NCBI RefSeq assembly: GCF_002355735.1
Contig: NZ_AP014879.1
Location: 1,798,001 to 1,862,000 of the forward strand
Reading direction: 5' to 3'
Length of the DNA: 64,000 nt
Source of the DNA: Sulfuricaulis limicola
GTDB lineage: Bacteria > Pseudomonadota > Gammaproteobacteria > Acidiferrobacterales > Sulfurifustaceae
The notes under the pieces were generated by a model, which was not told the DNA's origin, ran no database searches, and worked only from the letters and a program-made list of their open reading frames with translations. How positions within the stretch are numbered: position 1 is the first letter of the stretch; each line of letters opens with the position of its first letter. Of the stretch, positions 16,049 to 25,197 are shown in pieces. The position numbers were made by a program, and so were the translations under genes.

Positions 16049-16753
16049 ATGAACATCGAAACCAATAAATCGCTTACCTATCCGTTTGCCCTGGCGCCAT
16101 TGCCTTTCGCTTACGACGCACTCGAACCCTACATCGACGCGGCAACCATGCGGATACATCACGACAAACATCACCAGACCTACATCACCCGTCTGAATGC
16201 GGCACTCGAAACTTATCCCGAATGGCATGGCCTCAGCATCGAAAAACTGTTGCTGGAGCGGCATAGTGAGTTGCCAATCGCGATCCGACAAACGGTGCAC
16301 GACCAGGGCGGTGGCCACCTGCATCATCAACTCTTCTGGGAAATTCTGAAGCCCGGCGCAACCGGGGACAGGCCCACCAGGGCGCTGGCGCAGGCGATCG
16401 ATCGCAGCTTCGGTTCCTTCGATGCGTTCAAGGCCAGGTTTGTCGACACCGGCGCAAGGCATTTCGCCTCCGGCTGGGTGTTCCTGTTGGTGAACCCGGC
16501 AGATGGAAAGCTGGAAATCCTTTCCTGCCACGATCACGACAGTGCCGTGCTGGAGAATAAAACCGCCCTCCTCCTCAACGACCTGTGGGAACACGCCTAT
16601 TACCTTAAATATCAGAGCGGGCGCGTCGACTATCTCAAGGTTTTCTGGAACGTCGTTAACTGGGAGCACGTCGGTCACCGGCTGGAAAGCGCGCTGGCCG
16701 GCAAGGTGCAGCCTGGGCCGTCGACTAAAAAATTCAGCCACTCAGTACGCTAG
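16049..16753 (+). CDS. Fe/Mn-type superoxide dismutase
   Basis: The product has 234 residues. CAGGAG lies upstream of the ATG. It keeps the metal ligands: His in MRIHHDKHHQTYI (about 31), His in GGHLHHQLFWEIL (about 93), and Asp and His in NDLWEHAYYLKYQ (about 180). The Gly run before the second ligand resembles the Mn enzymes. The residue equivalent to the MnSOD outer-sphere Gln appears to be His (CHDHDS), as in some archaeal or cambialistic enzymes. No signal peptide is present, so it is cytoplasmic. The metal preference is uncertain. Confidence 0.93.
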   Translation: MNIETNKSLTYPFALAPLPFAYDALEPYIDAATMRIHHDKHHQTYITRLNAALETYPEWHGLSIEKLLLERHSELPIAIRQTVHDQGGGHLHHQLFWEILKPGATGDRPTRALAQAIDRSFGSFDAFKARFVDTGARHFASGWVFLLVNPADGKLEILSCHDHDSAVLENKTALLLNDLWEHAYYLKYQSGRVDYLKVFWNVVNWEHVGHRLESALAGKVQPGPSTKKFSHSVR

Positions 16754-16941
16754 CGCACTGAATGTTTTCAGCAGAGGAGGATAATTGTTTGTAACGATGA
16801 TCGGTCTTTGAAACCACGAATGCGTCAACTCCCGGTTTCGAAGCGATGCGGAAGCTTTCCTGACGCTGATCTCCGCCTCTTTCCTGCCTGGCATCGCTAT
16901 CAGCGTTCCTCCGGGCTGTACTGCCCGAAAAGGCGGTCAAT

Positions 16942-17436
16942 ATGAATATGCAACTCAATAAGCCTCTGCACCTGCTGACACTGGCCGCAGGTATCGCCAC
17001 GTTCCTGATCAGTATCGCCGGTATCGTGGGATGCAACATGAATAACCCGGGCAACAACGCAGCGCCCGCCAAATCAGCGGCTTACTCATCCAGGACGAAA
17101 TGCACTGATTGCGGCCGGATCGAGTCGGTAGAGGAGGTCGTGACGCGTGGTGAAGGATCCGGTCTCGGTGCCGTCGGCGGGGCAGTCGTGGGTGGCGCTG
17201 TTGGTCACCAGGTCGGCTCCGGCCGGGGTCAGGACCTTGCGACGGTGGCCGGTGCGGTGGGCGGCGCAGTCGCCGGCAACGAGATCGAGAAGCGGGTGAA
17301 ATCGACCAAGAGCTATGCCATCACCGTCCGCCTTGACGACGGGTCGAGCCGCGTTTTCTACGAAGCCAGCCCGCCGACGTGGCGGCCGGGCGATCAGGTC
17401 AAAGTCACCAACGGCGCGATTCAGTCGAACCGGTGA
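16942..17436 (+). CDS. Glycine-zipper 2TM outer-membrane lipoprotein (SlyB/PcP-like)
   Basis: The product has 164 residues with an N-terminal membrane/signal segment ending in the lipobox-like SIAGIVGC. A CxxC pair (CTDCGRIESVEEV, about 53) precedes a glycine-zipper 2TM domain (GAVGGAVVGGAVGHQVGSGRG, then AGAVGGAVAGNEIEK). The C-terminal beta-rich tail has ITVRLDDGSSRVF and RPGDQVKV. The TKCxDCGxIESVE block is typical of this family of envelope-stability lipoproteins. Confidence 0.87.
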   Translation: MNMQLNKPLHLLTLAAGIATFLISIAGIVGCNMNNPGNNAAPAKSAAYSSRTKCTDCGRIESVEEVVTRGEGSGLGAVGGAVVGGAVGHQVGSGRGQDLATVAGAVGGAVAGNEIEKRVKSTKSYAITVRLDDGSSRVFYEASPPTWRPGDQVKVTNGAIQSNR

Positions 17437-17532
17437 GATCGGCGCTGGTGCGATGAAACGCAGTAATGGCTGTTAAGCGGCGCCGCGGTTCTCATTGAAC
17501 GCAGCGTCAATGCAAAGAAAAGGAGAATTGTC

Positions 17533-17682
17533 ATGTTATATACGCTCGCTGTTGTTTTGGTCGTCCTGTGGCTCCTGGGGCTTGTCTCCTCCTACACCAT
17601 GGGCGGTTTTATTCACATCCTGCTGGTGCTCGCCATCGTGGTTGTTCTGCTCAACGTCATCGGCGGAAGAAAGGCCCTGTGA
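17533..17682 (+). CDS. Small membrane protein, lmo0937 family
   Basis: A 49-residue protein with two predicted transmembrane helices (MLYTLAVVLVVLWLLGLVSS and the GGFIHILLVLAIVVVLLNVI region). AAGGAG lies 8 bp before the ATG. The YTLAVVLVVLWLLG and GGFIHILLV blocks match the lmo0937/DUF5670 family, found in stress-linked gene neighbourhoods. The function is unknown. Confidence 0.85.
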   Translation: MLYTLAVVLVVLWLLGLVSSYTMGGFIHILLVLAIVVVLLNVIGGRKAL

Positions 17683-17774
17683 CTCTCTCGCGAGACCGTG
17701 CATGAATATCAGGTGGCAGGAATGATGGCCAGCGCCCCCTTCCCGCGCGCCTTACCCAGAGAAGGAGAAGTGTC

Positions 17775-17936
17775 ATGTTGAAAATGAGCATTTTGATCGG
17801 CACGCCGTCGGCAATCACATATCTGGCGTCAACCAATTCTCAGCACCTGGATAATATTTTATATATTTTCGTGCTGTCCATAGCGGCGCTATTGGTTGCG
17901 ATCCTGTCGCATATCAACGAAAAGTCCAGACCGTAG
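17775..17936 (+). CDS. Small membrane protein of unknown function
   Basis: The product has 53 residues. GAAGGAG is at a good distance before the ATG. A hydrophobic helix (ILYIFVLSIAALLVAILSHI, residues 28-47) is preceded by a polar segment. It lies between two small membrane-protein genes on the same strand with 92- and 19-bp gaps, so it is probably co-transcribed. No family is recognised. Confidence 0.65.
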   Translation: MLKMSILIGTPSAITYLASTNSQHLDNILYIFVLSIAALLVAILSHINEKSRP

Positions 17937-17955
17937 CAATTAAGGAGATTTTCCG

Positions 17956-18162
17956 ATGGACAAGGCGATCTCGCTCGCCATTCTGGCCGCAGGAATACTG
18001 CTGGTGGTCTTCGGCATCAACGCATCGAATTCAATCAGTTCCGACATTTCCCGGGTTTTCACCGACGCACCGACCGACAAGGCGATATGGATGCTGGTCG
18101 GCGGGGTTGTCGTGACGATTATCGGGCTGGCGGGATTGCTGCGTGGATCGAAGGGAAATTGA
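17956..18162 (+). CDS. DUF3185 small membrane protein
   Basis: The product has 68 residues, with AAGGAG 8 bp upstream. Two transmembrane helices (about 5-23 and 45-62) flank a polar loop. The pattern AGILLVVFGINASNSISSDISRVFT is characteristic of DUF3185. The role is unknown; the neighbours suggest an envelope or stress function. Confidence 0.85.
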   Translation: MDKAISLAILAAGILLVVFGINASNSISSDISRVFTDAPTDKAIWMLVGGVVVTIIGLAGLLRGSKGN

Positions 18163-18317
18163 AAAGATCTTCATGATTTTTCATCCGTACCGGTCTCCTC
18201 CAATAACCAATAACAGGTATTTGAAGCATATCTTGGCGCTCTGACCGCGGGCTCGCTGATTTCAGCAGCGACCAGCCAAGGCACTCCCCGCAGTGACTTA
18301 ACCTCGAGGACTTGACT

Positions 18318-18400
18318 TATTCACTCTCCGGCTTGACCGTGTCAGCCCCGGATTTTCCCAATCCTGCATACCGCCTCGGTACCAGAGGATAGTGTGCACT
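18318..18400 (-). pseudogene. 3' fragment of a rhodanese-like gene
   Basis: The stretch matches the 3' end of the intact rhodanese gene at 22.8 kb on the same strand. The shared peptide WYRGGMQDWEN is followed by GLT, then one base is missing relative to the intact copy and the frame is lost. About 80% of bases agree by eye over about 75 bp. No start or active-site region is present, and the fragment begins at the stop of the phosphatase gene. Together with the intact gene it brackets the phosphoketolase module. Confidence 0.65.
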
Positions 18401-18992
18401 ACACCGAGTACCGCGCGTCATTGAGCAGACGGATGACTGGCTCATCCAAGCCATGGTCGCAACCCAGAATACTCACGGAGGCCGTCGCAAGATACAGGCG
18501 ACGAGCTTCGAGAGCGGGCAACGCGACCCAACGCGCGATGAGGATGCGTAACAGGTCACGGTGCGCGAAGACCAGCACGTCGTTCCTGAGCGCACGGATA
18601 CGAGCAATGACACGATCCGCGCGCGTAGCCACCTGCGCCAGCGTTTCCCCGCCCGGGCAACCGTTCTCGAACAAACGCCACGCGGGGCGCTCGGCGCGGA
18701 TCTCTGACGTACGCCGGCCTTCGTAACTGCCGTAGTCCCATTCCATCAGATCGGAATCGGTCTCTGCGGATTCACCGAATCCTGCCAGCTCGCCGGTCCG
18801 CCGCGCACGTTGCAGCGGACTGGTGAAAACGTTGGCGAAGTTCAAACCTTTCAACCGAGCACCCAATTCCCGTGCGGCGTGCTCGCCCTGTTCGGTAAGC
18901 GGGATGTCAGTTCGGCCGGTGTGTTGTCCGCTGATAGACCATGCGGTTTCACCATGCCGGACTAGATAAACCTTGGGAAGCGCTTCGTTCAT
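18399..18992 (-). CDS. Histidine phosphatase family protein (phosphoglycerate mutase-like)
   Basis: The product has 197 residues. The start overlaps the phosphoketolase stop as ATGA, which suggests translational coupling; a longer form from 19040 is possible. It carries the catalytic LVRHGETAW (about 9-17), the phosphate-binding Arg in SPLQRARRT and the second His in [11 protein letters not shown] (about 155), with a Glu in [13 protein letters not shown]. Members remove phosphate from sugars or proteins. Its position suggests a role in sugar-phosphate flux toward phosphoketolase, but the substrate is unknown. Confidence 0.88.
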   Translation of the reverse strand: MNEALPKVYLVRHGETAWSISGQHTGRTDIPLTEQGEHAARELGARLKGLNFANVFTSPLQRARRTGELAGFGESAETDSDLMEWDYGSYEGRRTSEIRAERPAWRLFENGCPGGETLAQVATRADRVIARIRALRNDVLVFAHRDLLRILIARWVALPALEARRLYLATASVSILGCDHGLDEPVIRLLNDARYSV

Positions 18993-21412
18993 TGACGTGC
19001 TGAGGCTTTCTTCCTCATTTTCTTGACGCCCCATCTCCAATGCCGGATCTCTGGCATATCCTCGCCGTGTTGTCGTATGTATTGCTGGTGTTCGATGAGC
19101 TTGTCGCGGATGACTTGGGTCAGGTAGGCGGCACGCGAACCCAGGCTCGGCACCCGATCAATGACGTCTTTGGCCAAGTGGAAGCGATCTATATCGTTGA
19201 GCACCGCCATGTCGAAGGGTGTGGTGGTCGTTCCTTCTTCCTTGTAGCCACGCACGTGCAAATTATCATGATTGGTGCGCCGATAGGTCAGACGATGGAT
19301 CAACCAGGGATAGCCGTGATACGCGAAAATAATGGGTTTATCCGTGGTGAACAAAACGTCAAAATCCTTGTCGCTCAGGCCGTTAGGGTGTTCGCTCTGC
19401 GGCTGCAAGGCCATCAAGTTCACCACGTTGATGACGCGGATCTTAAGTTCCGGAAGCTGCTGCCGCAGCATCTCCACCGCGGCCAACGTCTCCAGAGTCG
19501 GCACATCGCCGGCGCAAGCCATCACCACATCGGGATCGCCGCCCTCGTCGTTGCTGGCCCATTTCCAGACGCCCAGTCCGGCCGTGCAATGTTTGATGGC
19601 GGCATCCATGTCCAGCCATTGCAGTTCCGGTTGCTTGCCGGCAACGATAACATTGACGTAATGGCGGCTGCGTAAACAATGATCAGTCACCGACAGCAAG
19701 GTATTGGCATCGGGCGGCAGGTAAACACGGATGACATCGGCTTTTTTATTGACCACGTGATCGATGAAACCAGGGTCCTGATGGCTGAAGCCGTTATGAT
19801 CCTGCCGCCACACATGCGAAGTTAATAGATAAGTCAGTGAGGCGATGGGTCGCCGCCAGGAAATCCGGCGCGTCACCTTCAGCCACTTGGCGTGTTGATT
19901 GAACATGGAGTCCACAACGTGAATAAAAGCTTCGTAGCAGGAGAAAAATCCGTGGCGGCCGGTCAGGAGGTAGCCTTCCAGCCAGCCTTGACACAGATGT
20001 TCACTCAAGACTTCCATCACGCGGCCATCAGGCGCAAGTTGCGTGTCGCTCTTCTGAATCTCACCCATGAATGCACGGTCGGTGACTTCAAATATATCCG
20101 CCAGACGATTCGATGCCGTTTCATCCGGACCGAAGACGCGGAAGTTACGTGCCGTCATATTCTGCCGCATCACATCACGCAAGAAGGCGCCGGTAACGCG
20201 CGTGGCCTCGGCCTTCACCGAACCGGGACCAGGGACTTTGACGGCGTAATCGCGAAAATCGGGCAGGTCAAGATCACGCAGCAGCAAACCGCCGTTGGCA
20301 TGCGGATTCGCTCCCATGCGGCGATCGCCTTGTGGTGCCAGCTCGGCGAGTTCCGCCACAAACTTGCCGGACGCATCGAAAAGTTCTTGCGGGCGGTAAC
20401 TTTTCATCCACTTTTCCAGCAGCCGCAGATGCGCAGGATTTTCGGCCAGGTTCGCCAATGGCACCTGGTGTGAGCGCCACGAACCCTCCGTTTTCAAGCC
20501 ATCTACTTCTTTAGGCCCGGTCCAGCCTTTCGGCGTGCGCAGAATAATCATGGGCCACAGGGGACGCTGCTTGAAACCCTGGCGGCGCGCCACAGATTGA
20601 ATCTGGCGGATCTCCTCGACGATCCGGTCGAGCGTCGCGGCCATGAGTGGGTGAACTTTTTCCGGATCGTCGCCTTCGACGAAATACGGCTTATATCCGT
20701 AGCCGCGGAACAACGCTTCCAGTTCCTCGCGGCCGATTCTGGCGAGGATCGTCGGACTGGCAATCTTGTAACCGTTCAGGTGCAGGATGGGCAGCACCGC
20801 GCCGTCGTGCACCGGATTAAGAAATTTGTTCGAATGCCAGCTGGTGGCCAACGCTCCGGTCTCCGCTTCGCCATCGCCAACTACACAAGCGACCAGCAGA
20901 TCGGGGTTATCGAATGCAGCGCCGTACGCGTGCATCAGGGAATAGCCGAGCTCGCCGCCTTCGTTGATAGAACCTGGCGTTTCCGCCGCCACGTGGCTGG
21001 GGATGCCGCCGGGAAATGAAAATTGCGTGAACAGCCGTTTCAGACCGCGCTCGTCCTGCGAGATGTTTGGATAAAGCTCGCTGTAGGTCCCCTCCAGATA
21101 AGTATTTGCCACCAGACCCGGTCCACCGTGTCCTGGCCCGGTGACATAGAGCATGTTGAGGTCATACTGCTTGATGATGCGGTTGAGATGCACGTAGATG
21201 AAATTCAAACCTGGCGTGGTGCCCCAATGACCCAGCAGCCGCGGTTTCACATGTTCCAGTTTCAGGGGCTTTTTGAGCAGCGGATTGTCGTACAAATAAA
21301 TCTGACCAACCGACAGGTAGTTGGCGGCCCGCCAATAAGCGTTCATTTTGCGCAGAAGATCGGGTGACAACGGTTGGTCCTTGAGTTTAGGATTTTTTGT
21401 CTTCATGTCCAT
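18989..21412 (-). CDS. xfp: Xylulose-5-phosphate/fructose-6-phosphate phosphoketolase
   Basis: The cytoplasmic 807-residue thiamine-diphosphate enzyme splits xylulose-5-P (or fructose-6-P) with phosphate into acetyl-phosphate and glyceraldehyde-3-P (or erythrose-4-P). Visible signatures are [19 protein letters not shown] (substrate-site His residues), [17 protein letters not shown], and the cofactor motif [19 protein letters not shown]. The length is typical. The start at 21412 is favoured because AAGGA is 8 bp away; 21418 is also possible. It overlaps the end of ackA, whose product turns acetyl-phosphate into acetate and ATP. Confidence 0.96.
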   Translation of the reverse strand: MDMKTKNPKLKDQPLSPDLLRKMNAYWRAANYLSVGQIYLYDNPLLKKPLKLEHVKPRLLGHWGTTPGLNFIYVHLNRIIKQYDLNMLYVTGPGHGGPGLVANTYLEGTYSELYPNISQDERGLKRLFTQFSFPGGIPSHVAAETPGSINEGGELGYSLMHAYGAAFDNPDLLVACVVGDGEAETGALATSWHSNKFLNPVHDGAVLPILHLNGYKIASPTILARIGREELEALFRGYGYKPYFVEGDDPEKVHPLMAATLDRIVEEIRQIQSVARRQGFKQRPLWPMIILRTPKGWTGPKEVDGLKTEGSWRSHQVPLANLAENPAHLRLLEKWMKSYRPQELFDASGKFVAELAELAPQGDRRMGANPHANGGLLLRDLDLPDFRDYAVKVPGPGSVKAEATRVTGAFLRDVMRQNMTARNFRVFGPDETASNRLADIFEVTDRAFMGEIQKSDTQLAPDGRVMEVLSEHLCQGWLEGYLLTGRHGFFSCYEAFIHVVDSMFNQHAKWLKVTRRISWRRPIASLTYLLTSHVWRQDHNGFSHQDPGFIDHVVNKKADVIRVYLPPDANTLLSVTDHCLRSRHYVNVIVAGKQPELQWLDMDAAIKHCTAGLGVWKWASNDEGGDPDVVMACAGDVPTLETLAAVEMLRQQLPELKIRVINVVNLMALQPQSEHPNGLSDKDFDVLFTTDKPIIFAYHGYPWLIHRLTYRRTNHDNLHVRGYKEEGTTTTPFDMAVLNDIDRFHLAKDVIDRVPSLGSRAAYLTQVIRDKLIEHQQYIRQHGEDMPEIRHWRWGVKKMRKKASARQ

Positions 21413-22622
21413 ATGCATTTTCCTTTTCAATGGGGAGGCCCAAAACGCGGCAGACTAATTTCGCGATCATCACTTCCTCATCCGTATGCATGACGCGAAC
21501 AACGGCCCGGCTGGTCTCCGCGGAAATTACGTCCACATTCGCCACATTGCGTTTTTCCTCGATCTCGATTCCAAGAAATTCCAGCCCGCCGCAGATACGC
21601 GCTCGAATAACCGGTGAGTTCTCGCCGATGCCGCCGGCAAAGACGAGCGTGTCCAGCCCACCGAGCGCGGCGGCAAACGCCCCGATGCACTTTTTTGTCT
21701 GGTAGCAGAACAGCGCCACCGCTTCGGCGGCGCGAACATCTTCGGTTTCGCGCACCAGCAGATCGCGTAGATCGGAACTCGTTTCTGAAACACCGAGCAA
21801 TCCCGATTCATGATTGACCATGTGATGAAACTGCTCAGCGGTCATGTGCTCGGTTTGCGCCAGGTAGCCAACCAGCCCTGGATCGAGATCGCCGGAACGG
21901 GTGCCCATCGGCACGCCGGCGGCCGGCGTGAAGCCCATGCTGGTGTCGATACTTTTACCGCCGCGAACCGCGGCCAGGCTTGCCCCATTTCCAAGGTGGG
22001 CCAGGATCACCCTGCCCCGCGCCGCCTCGGCGCTAGCCACGTGCACCAACTCTTCCATGAGGTACGAATAAGACAGGCCGTGAAAACCGTAGCGCTCGAT
22101 GCCATGCTCCTGGAAACGCCGAGGTATGGGCAGGATCTTAGCGACCCGCGGCATATTGTGATGAAAAGCGGTATCGAAGCACGCTATCTGCAACATACCC
22201 GGAACCCGCTCGCGAAATAAATCGATCACGGTAATCTCGGAAGGCAGATGCTCCGGCGCGTAAACGCTGATGCGGCGCAGCGCATCGAGCAATTCCGGGG
22301 TAGCGCGTTGCGGCTCGTTGTAGTGGGCGCTGCCGTAGACGATGCGGTGGCCTACGGCCTCGATCGACACGAGGCCGATTTGCTCGTCGAGCCAATCGAG
22401 TAGAAAGTTCGCCGCCGGCCGGTGACCGAAGTCGCCGATGATACGGCTGTCGTGCTGATTGTGTTCCAGGTCGTCAAATGTCAGCGTGGTGCCGCGCAAC
22501 CCGATGCGGTCGACTTTGCCATGCAACCGTCGTTTCAGCGAATCACCCATCCGATACAACGTAAACTTGATGCTCGACGAGCCGCCATTCATCGCCAGTA
22601 CGTACGGTTTTTCTTGCTTCAC
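21387..22622 (-). CDS. ackA: Acetate kinase
   Basis: The 411-residue ASKHA-fold enzyme makes ATP and acetate from acetyl-phosphate and ADP. Seen are the phosphate-1 motif ([16 protein letters not shown], with NGG in place of the more usual NAG), HRIVYGS, the [10 protein letters not shown] block, [30 protein letters not shown] and the [13 protein letters not shown] adenosine motif. The start is GTG with a poor ribosome site; an internal ATG at residue 11 would cut the motif. It forms an operon with xfp and the phosphatase gene. Confidence 0.95.
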   Translation of the reverse strand: MKQEKPYVLAMNGGSSSIKFTLYRMGDSLKRRLHGKVDRIGLRGTTLTFDDLEHNQHDSRIIGDFGHRPAANFLLDWLDEQIGLVSIEAVGHRIVYGSAHYNEPQRATPELLDALRRISVYAPEHLPSEITVIDLFRERVPGMLQIACFDTAFHHNMPRVAKILPIPRRFQEHGIERYGFHGLSYSYLMEELVHVASAEAARGRVILAHLGNGASLAAVRGGKSIDTSMGFTPAAGVPMGTRSGDLDPGLVGYLAQTEHMTAEQFHHMVNHESGLLGVSETSSDLRDLLVRETEDVRAAEAVALFCYQTKKCIGAFAAALGGLDTLVFAGGIGENSPVIRARICGGLEFLGIEIEEKRNVANVDVISAETSRAVVRVMHTDEEVMIAKLVCRVLGLPIEKENAYGHEDKKS

Positions 22623-22774
22623 GAAATGATCGCTCTTGTATTCAAGTGGGTCATTTTCAGCGCGAAAAATATTCTCTTTAAGGAGGTGTCCGGCAACGCG
22701 ACTATATTGAAGATGAGCCCGCCGGCCGCTGAACCCACGGAAATGCCCGAGTGGCGACTGCCATCTATAAACGA

Positions 22775-23401
22775 TTATTTACCCAATGGCTCGACCGTGG
22801 TCAGCCCCAGGTTTTCCCAATCCTGCATGCCGCCGCGATACCAGAATAATTTGTGCGCCGGATAACCGATTTTCAGCAAGTCCTTGATATTGGTCGGCGA
22901 CTGTCCGCACCAGGAACCGTTGCAGTACATCACCAGCGTTTTGGCACCGTCAAAATTCCAGAAGCCATCCTGCCGCCTGGCGCTGAGTTGTTTCTCTAAA
23001 ATATCCCCCACGGCGGTCGAGCCGGACTTGCCGATATCAAGCTTGTCCCATGGAATATTCACCGTTCCAGGAATAGCCCCCTTTTCCACCCAGTCGGGCG
23101 TACGCGAATCGACTACCATGATTGATGCATCGCCGTCATTTATTTTCTTGAGAAACTGCAACACTTCCAGTTCACCAATGGTTTTCACGCCCGGCGCCAG
23201 TTCCGCGGGTTGAATGCAGAACGGTGGGCATTTTCGCGAAGTCTTGGCAAAATCAGGATTGACCGTATTGTTCTGATCCTGATTGCGCATGATGGTGACC
23301 TTCCGGCCATGATGCATTACGTCCACCGACGCCAGAGCGGCGGTGATATTCACGTCCAAAGTCAGCGACGCGACTGAAGCAGACGGTGGATAGCTCTTCA
23401 C
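22775..23401 (-). CDS. Rhodanese-like sulfurtransferase domain protein
   Basis: The product has about 208 residues from a GTG. The exact start is unsure and no clear signal peptide is seen, although relatives are often exported. The rhodanese domain covers about 75-205: VVDSRTPDWVEKGAIPGTVNIPWD, then the active-site loop YCNGSWCGQSPTN with the catalytic Cys, and WYRGGMQDWEN near the end. An N-terminal block (NPDFAKTSRKCPPFC) with two further Cys is conserved in this subfamily. It lies upstream of ackA on the same strand with a 152-bp gap. A 3' fragment of a relative lies beyond the other end of the ackA-xfp module. Confidence 0.88.
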   Translation of the reverse strand: MKSYPPSASVASLTLDVNITAALASVDVMHHGRKVTIMRNQDQNNTVNPDFAKTSRKCPPFCIQPAELAPGVKTIGELEVLQFLKKINDGDASIMVVDSRTPDWVEKGAIPGTVNIPWDKLDIGKSGSTAVGDILEKQLSARRQDGFWNFDGAKTLVMYCNGSWCGQSPTNIKDLLKIGYPAHKLFWYRGGMQDWENLGLTTVEPLGK

Positions 23402-23455
23402 GTGTGGGCAGGGTGGACACTGTGCACGGCGCGTTACGCTGTCCGTGTGTATACC

Positions 23456-23803
23456 TTACATGCCTTTCATCCCGCCATCCATCCTGCCGCCCTTGACGTC
23501 ACCGCCCATCATCCCGCAGCCGCCCATCGTGCCATGCATCATCTGCATGCTGGCCTGCATCATCTTGGCGTGCTCCTGCATGAGCCGTTCGCGCTCCTGC
23601 GGATTCTTCGCTGCCATGATCTTGTGCATTTGCTCGTGCATCCGCAGCATGTTCTCCTGCATCTTGCCCATCTGCATCTGCTTGTCTTTCTCTGTCATGG
23701 CCGCCGGTTCTTTGTTCTTATCATATTGGGCATCGTCCGCCCGGCCAAGCGGCGCTAAAAGCGGCAGGGTGGCCAATACAGCTATAAGAAAGAATTTTTT
23801 CAT
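23456..23803 (-). CDS. Small exported Met/His-rich protein
   Basis: The product has 115 residues from an ATG with GGAG 8 bp upstream. The signal peptide is MKKFFLIAVLATLPLLAPLGRA. The mature part is helical and very rich in Met, with repeated units such as MQMGKMQENMLRMHEQMHKIM and a Gly/Met C-terminus (MGGCGMMGGDVKGG). This composition suggests binding of copper or another soft metal in the periplasm, an inference from composition only. Confidence 0.75.
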   Translation of the reverse strand: MKKFFLIAVLATLPLLAPLGRADDAQYDKNKEPAAMTEKDKQMQMGKMQENMLRMHEQMHKIMAAKNPQERERLMQEHAKMMQASMQMMHGTMGGCGMMGGDVKGGRMDGGMKGM

Positions 23804-23986
23804 CTTTAATTCTCCGTTAGTTAGGGTGGCAGGAAATACTTCGGACAAATACTTGACTCGGGTCCTCAATAAGTTTGAGGCTCTCCATTAAAGAAAACAC
23901 GAATCATCAAGCGTTCGGCTATTACTAGCGCCGGTTATTTTTTTCCAAAAATAACACCATAACCAGAACTGCTTGGGTTGCGGTAT

Positions 23987-24277
23987 TCATGACAGGATCC
24001 GACGTCGCCAACTCTGCACCATCCGCCATGCCCCGAAGCCACTGACCGCCAAAGCCAACAAGCGCCAAGGACGCGCCAAAACCGTGATGACCACGGGTAG
24101 CAGTAAAGTCTCAGGGTGACGTTTGAGGTAATGGATTCCTCTGCTGACTTTGTCAATCATTCGAGAGAGTTGCCGCAGCGAAGCACTATTGCGCGCGATC
24201 GCGGCGCGCTCAATGGCAATTTGCGCGACGAGATCGTCGCGTTGCCTCACCAACGCTAAAGCTGTCGCATGGGTCAT
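23987..24277 (-). CDS. YqjK-like protein
   Basis: The product has 96 residues. The start overlaps the preceding stop as ATGA. The N-terminal half is a basic coiled coil (about 10-50); a hydrophobic segment near 60-85 (TLLLPVVITVLARPWRLLALAVSGFG) is followed by WRMVQSWRRR. Order and pattern match the yqjD-yqjE-yqjK envelope operon. The function is not established. Confidence 0.75.
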   Translation of the reverse strand: MTHATALALVRQRDDLVAQIAIERAAIARNSASLRQLSRMIDKVSRGIHYLKRHPETLLLPVVITVLARPWRLLALAVSGFGAWRMVQSWRRRILS

Positions 24278-24678
24278 GGTGAATTCAACTGCTGCCGGTC
24301 TTTGTAGAGCTCGGCCAGGCTCGCTTCGAACAGACGCGGCCCTGATTTCAACCTGGCGCGAACCATGGCTCCGGTAATCCCGGCGCCCGCCAGAAACAAC
24401 ACGGCGAGAATTGCCACGGCGTGCAGCCGGTAGGGCGTGTCCCAATATGCCGCGATGATGAACAGCACCGCGAGGATCAGCGTCATAAAAGAAAAAAACA
24501 GCGCCAATATCACCCCCACTAAAAGCGACGTCAGCCTGAGTTTTTCCTCGGCAAACTCGATTGCAAAAAGTTCCAACCGGGTATGCAGATGGGAAACCAG
24601 GCTCGCGGCCAGGTTCTTGATGGAACCGTATAGCCCCACAGCAGGCGGCGCGCCGGCGGTCTGGATATCACGCTTCAC
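24274..24678 (-). CDS. YqjE/phage-holin-family membrane protein
   Basis: The product has 134 residues. An amphipathic N-terminus (GLYGSIKNLAASLVSHLHTRLELFAIE) is followed by two transmembrane helices (about 48-75 and 84-106). The motif ARLELFAIEFAEEKLR-like block is characteristic of the YqjE/holin superfamily. It is the middle gene of the operon, 21 bp after the DUF883 gene. It is probably an inner-membrane partner of the ribosome-associated YqjD-like protein. Confidence 0.85.
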   Translation of the reverse strand: MKRDIQTAGAPPAVGLYGSIKNLAASLVSHLHTRLELFAIEFAEEKLRLTSLLVGVILALFFSFMTLILAVLFIIAAYWDTPYRLHAVAILAVLFLAGAGITGAMVRARLKSGPRLFEASLAELYKDRQQLNSP

Positions 24679-24699
24679 TGGCTGATCTCCAGTGAAGTA

Positions 24700-25023
24700 T
24701 TAACGCTTTGCGACCAAAAAGCCGATTAATACGCCAATCCCCGCGGCGATGCCCACGGCGGTCCACGGATTGCCCTTCACGTAATCGTCGGTTGCCGTCG
24801 CGGCCTGCTTGGCCTTGTCGACCACGTTCCGCTCAGCCTCCGCCAGACTCGTCTTGGCGCTCTTCAGCCTCTCCGCAAACTTTGCGCGTGCGACGTTGAA
24901 GCCTTCACCGGACACTTTCGCCGTCGCCTGTAACAGATCATCGGCATCGGTAACGATTGCCTTGAAATCGTCGACCATTTTTCCCTTGGTCCGATTGAAT
25001 TCACCCATTGTTTCTTCGCTCAT
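24700..25023 (-). CDS. DUF883 (ElaB/YqjD-like) membrane-anchored protein
   Basis: The product has 107 residues with AGGAGG upstream. The helical body (about 10-80) ends in a conserved C-terminal anchor (GNPWTAVGIAAGIGVLIGFLVAKR). E. coli relatives bind ribosomes in stationary phase and anchor them to the inner membrane. It is first in the three-gene operon. A TGTRCG-type palindrome lies 69 bp before the start. Confidence 0.9.
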   Translation of the reverse strand: MSEETMGEFNRTKGKMVDDFKAIVTDADDLLQATAKVSGEGFNVARAKFAERLKSAKTSLAEAERNVVDKAKQAATATDDYVKGNPWTAVGIAAGIGVLIGFLVAKR

Positions 25024-25091
25024 CGCAGCCTCCTTTTGTCATTCGATAATCACTGATCATAATAATTATTCCCTTTCCCCCCAAAACCTTC

Positions 25092-25107
25092 GGTGCGCTG
25101 TCGCACA
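25092..25107. promoter_or_regulatory. Palindromic operator, TGTRCG-N4-CGYACA type
   Basis: GGTGCGCTGTCGCACA has an intact core and lies 69 bp upstream of the DUF883 operon. Confidence 0.68.
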
Positions 25108-25197
25108 TAAGGCTGGCAAAAACAACGACGCCACGTCCAAGCAGGCGCCCTGGTAACAGATGGGTTCAGGCTTCGGAGTCAAAGCACAAGCTGCTTC

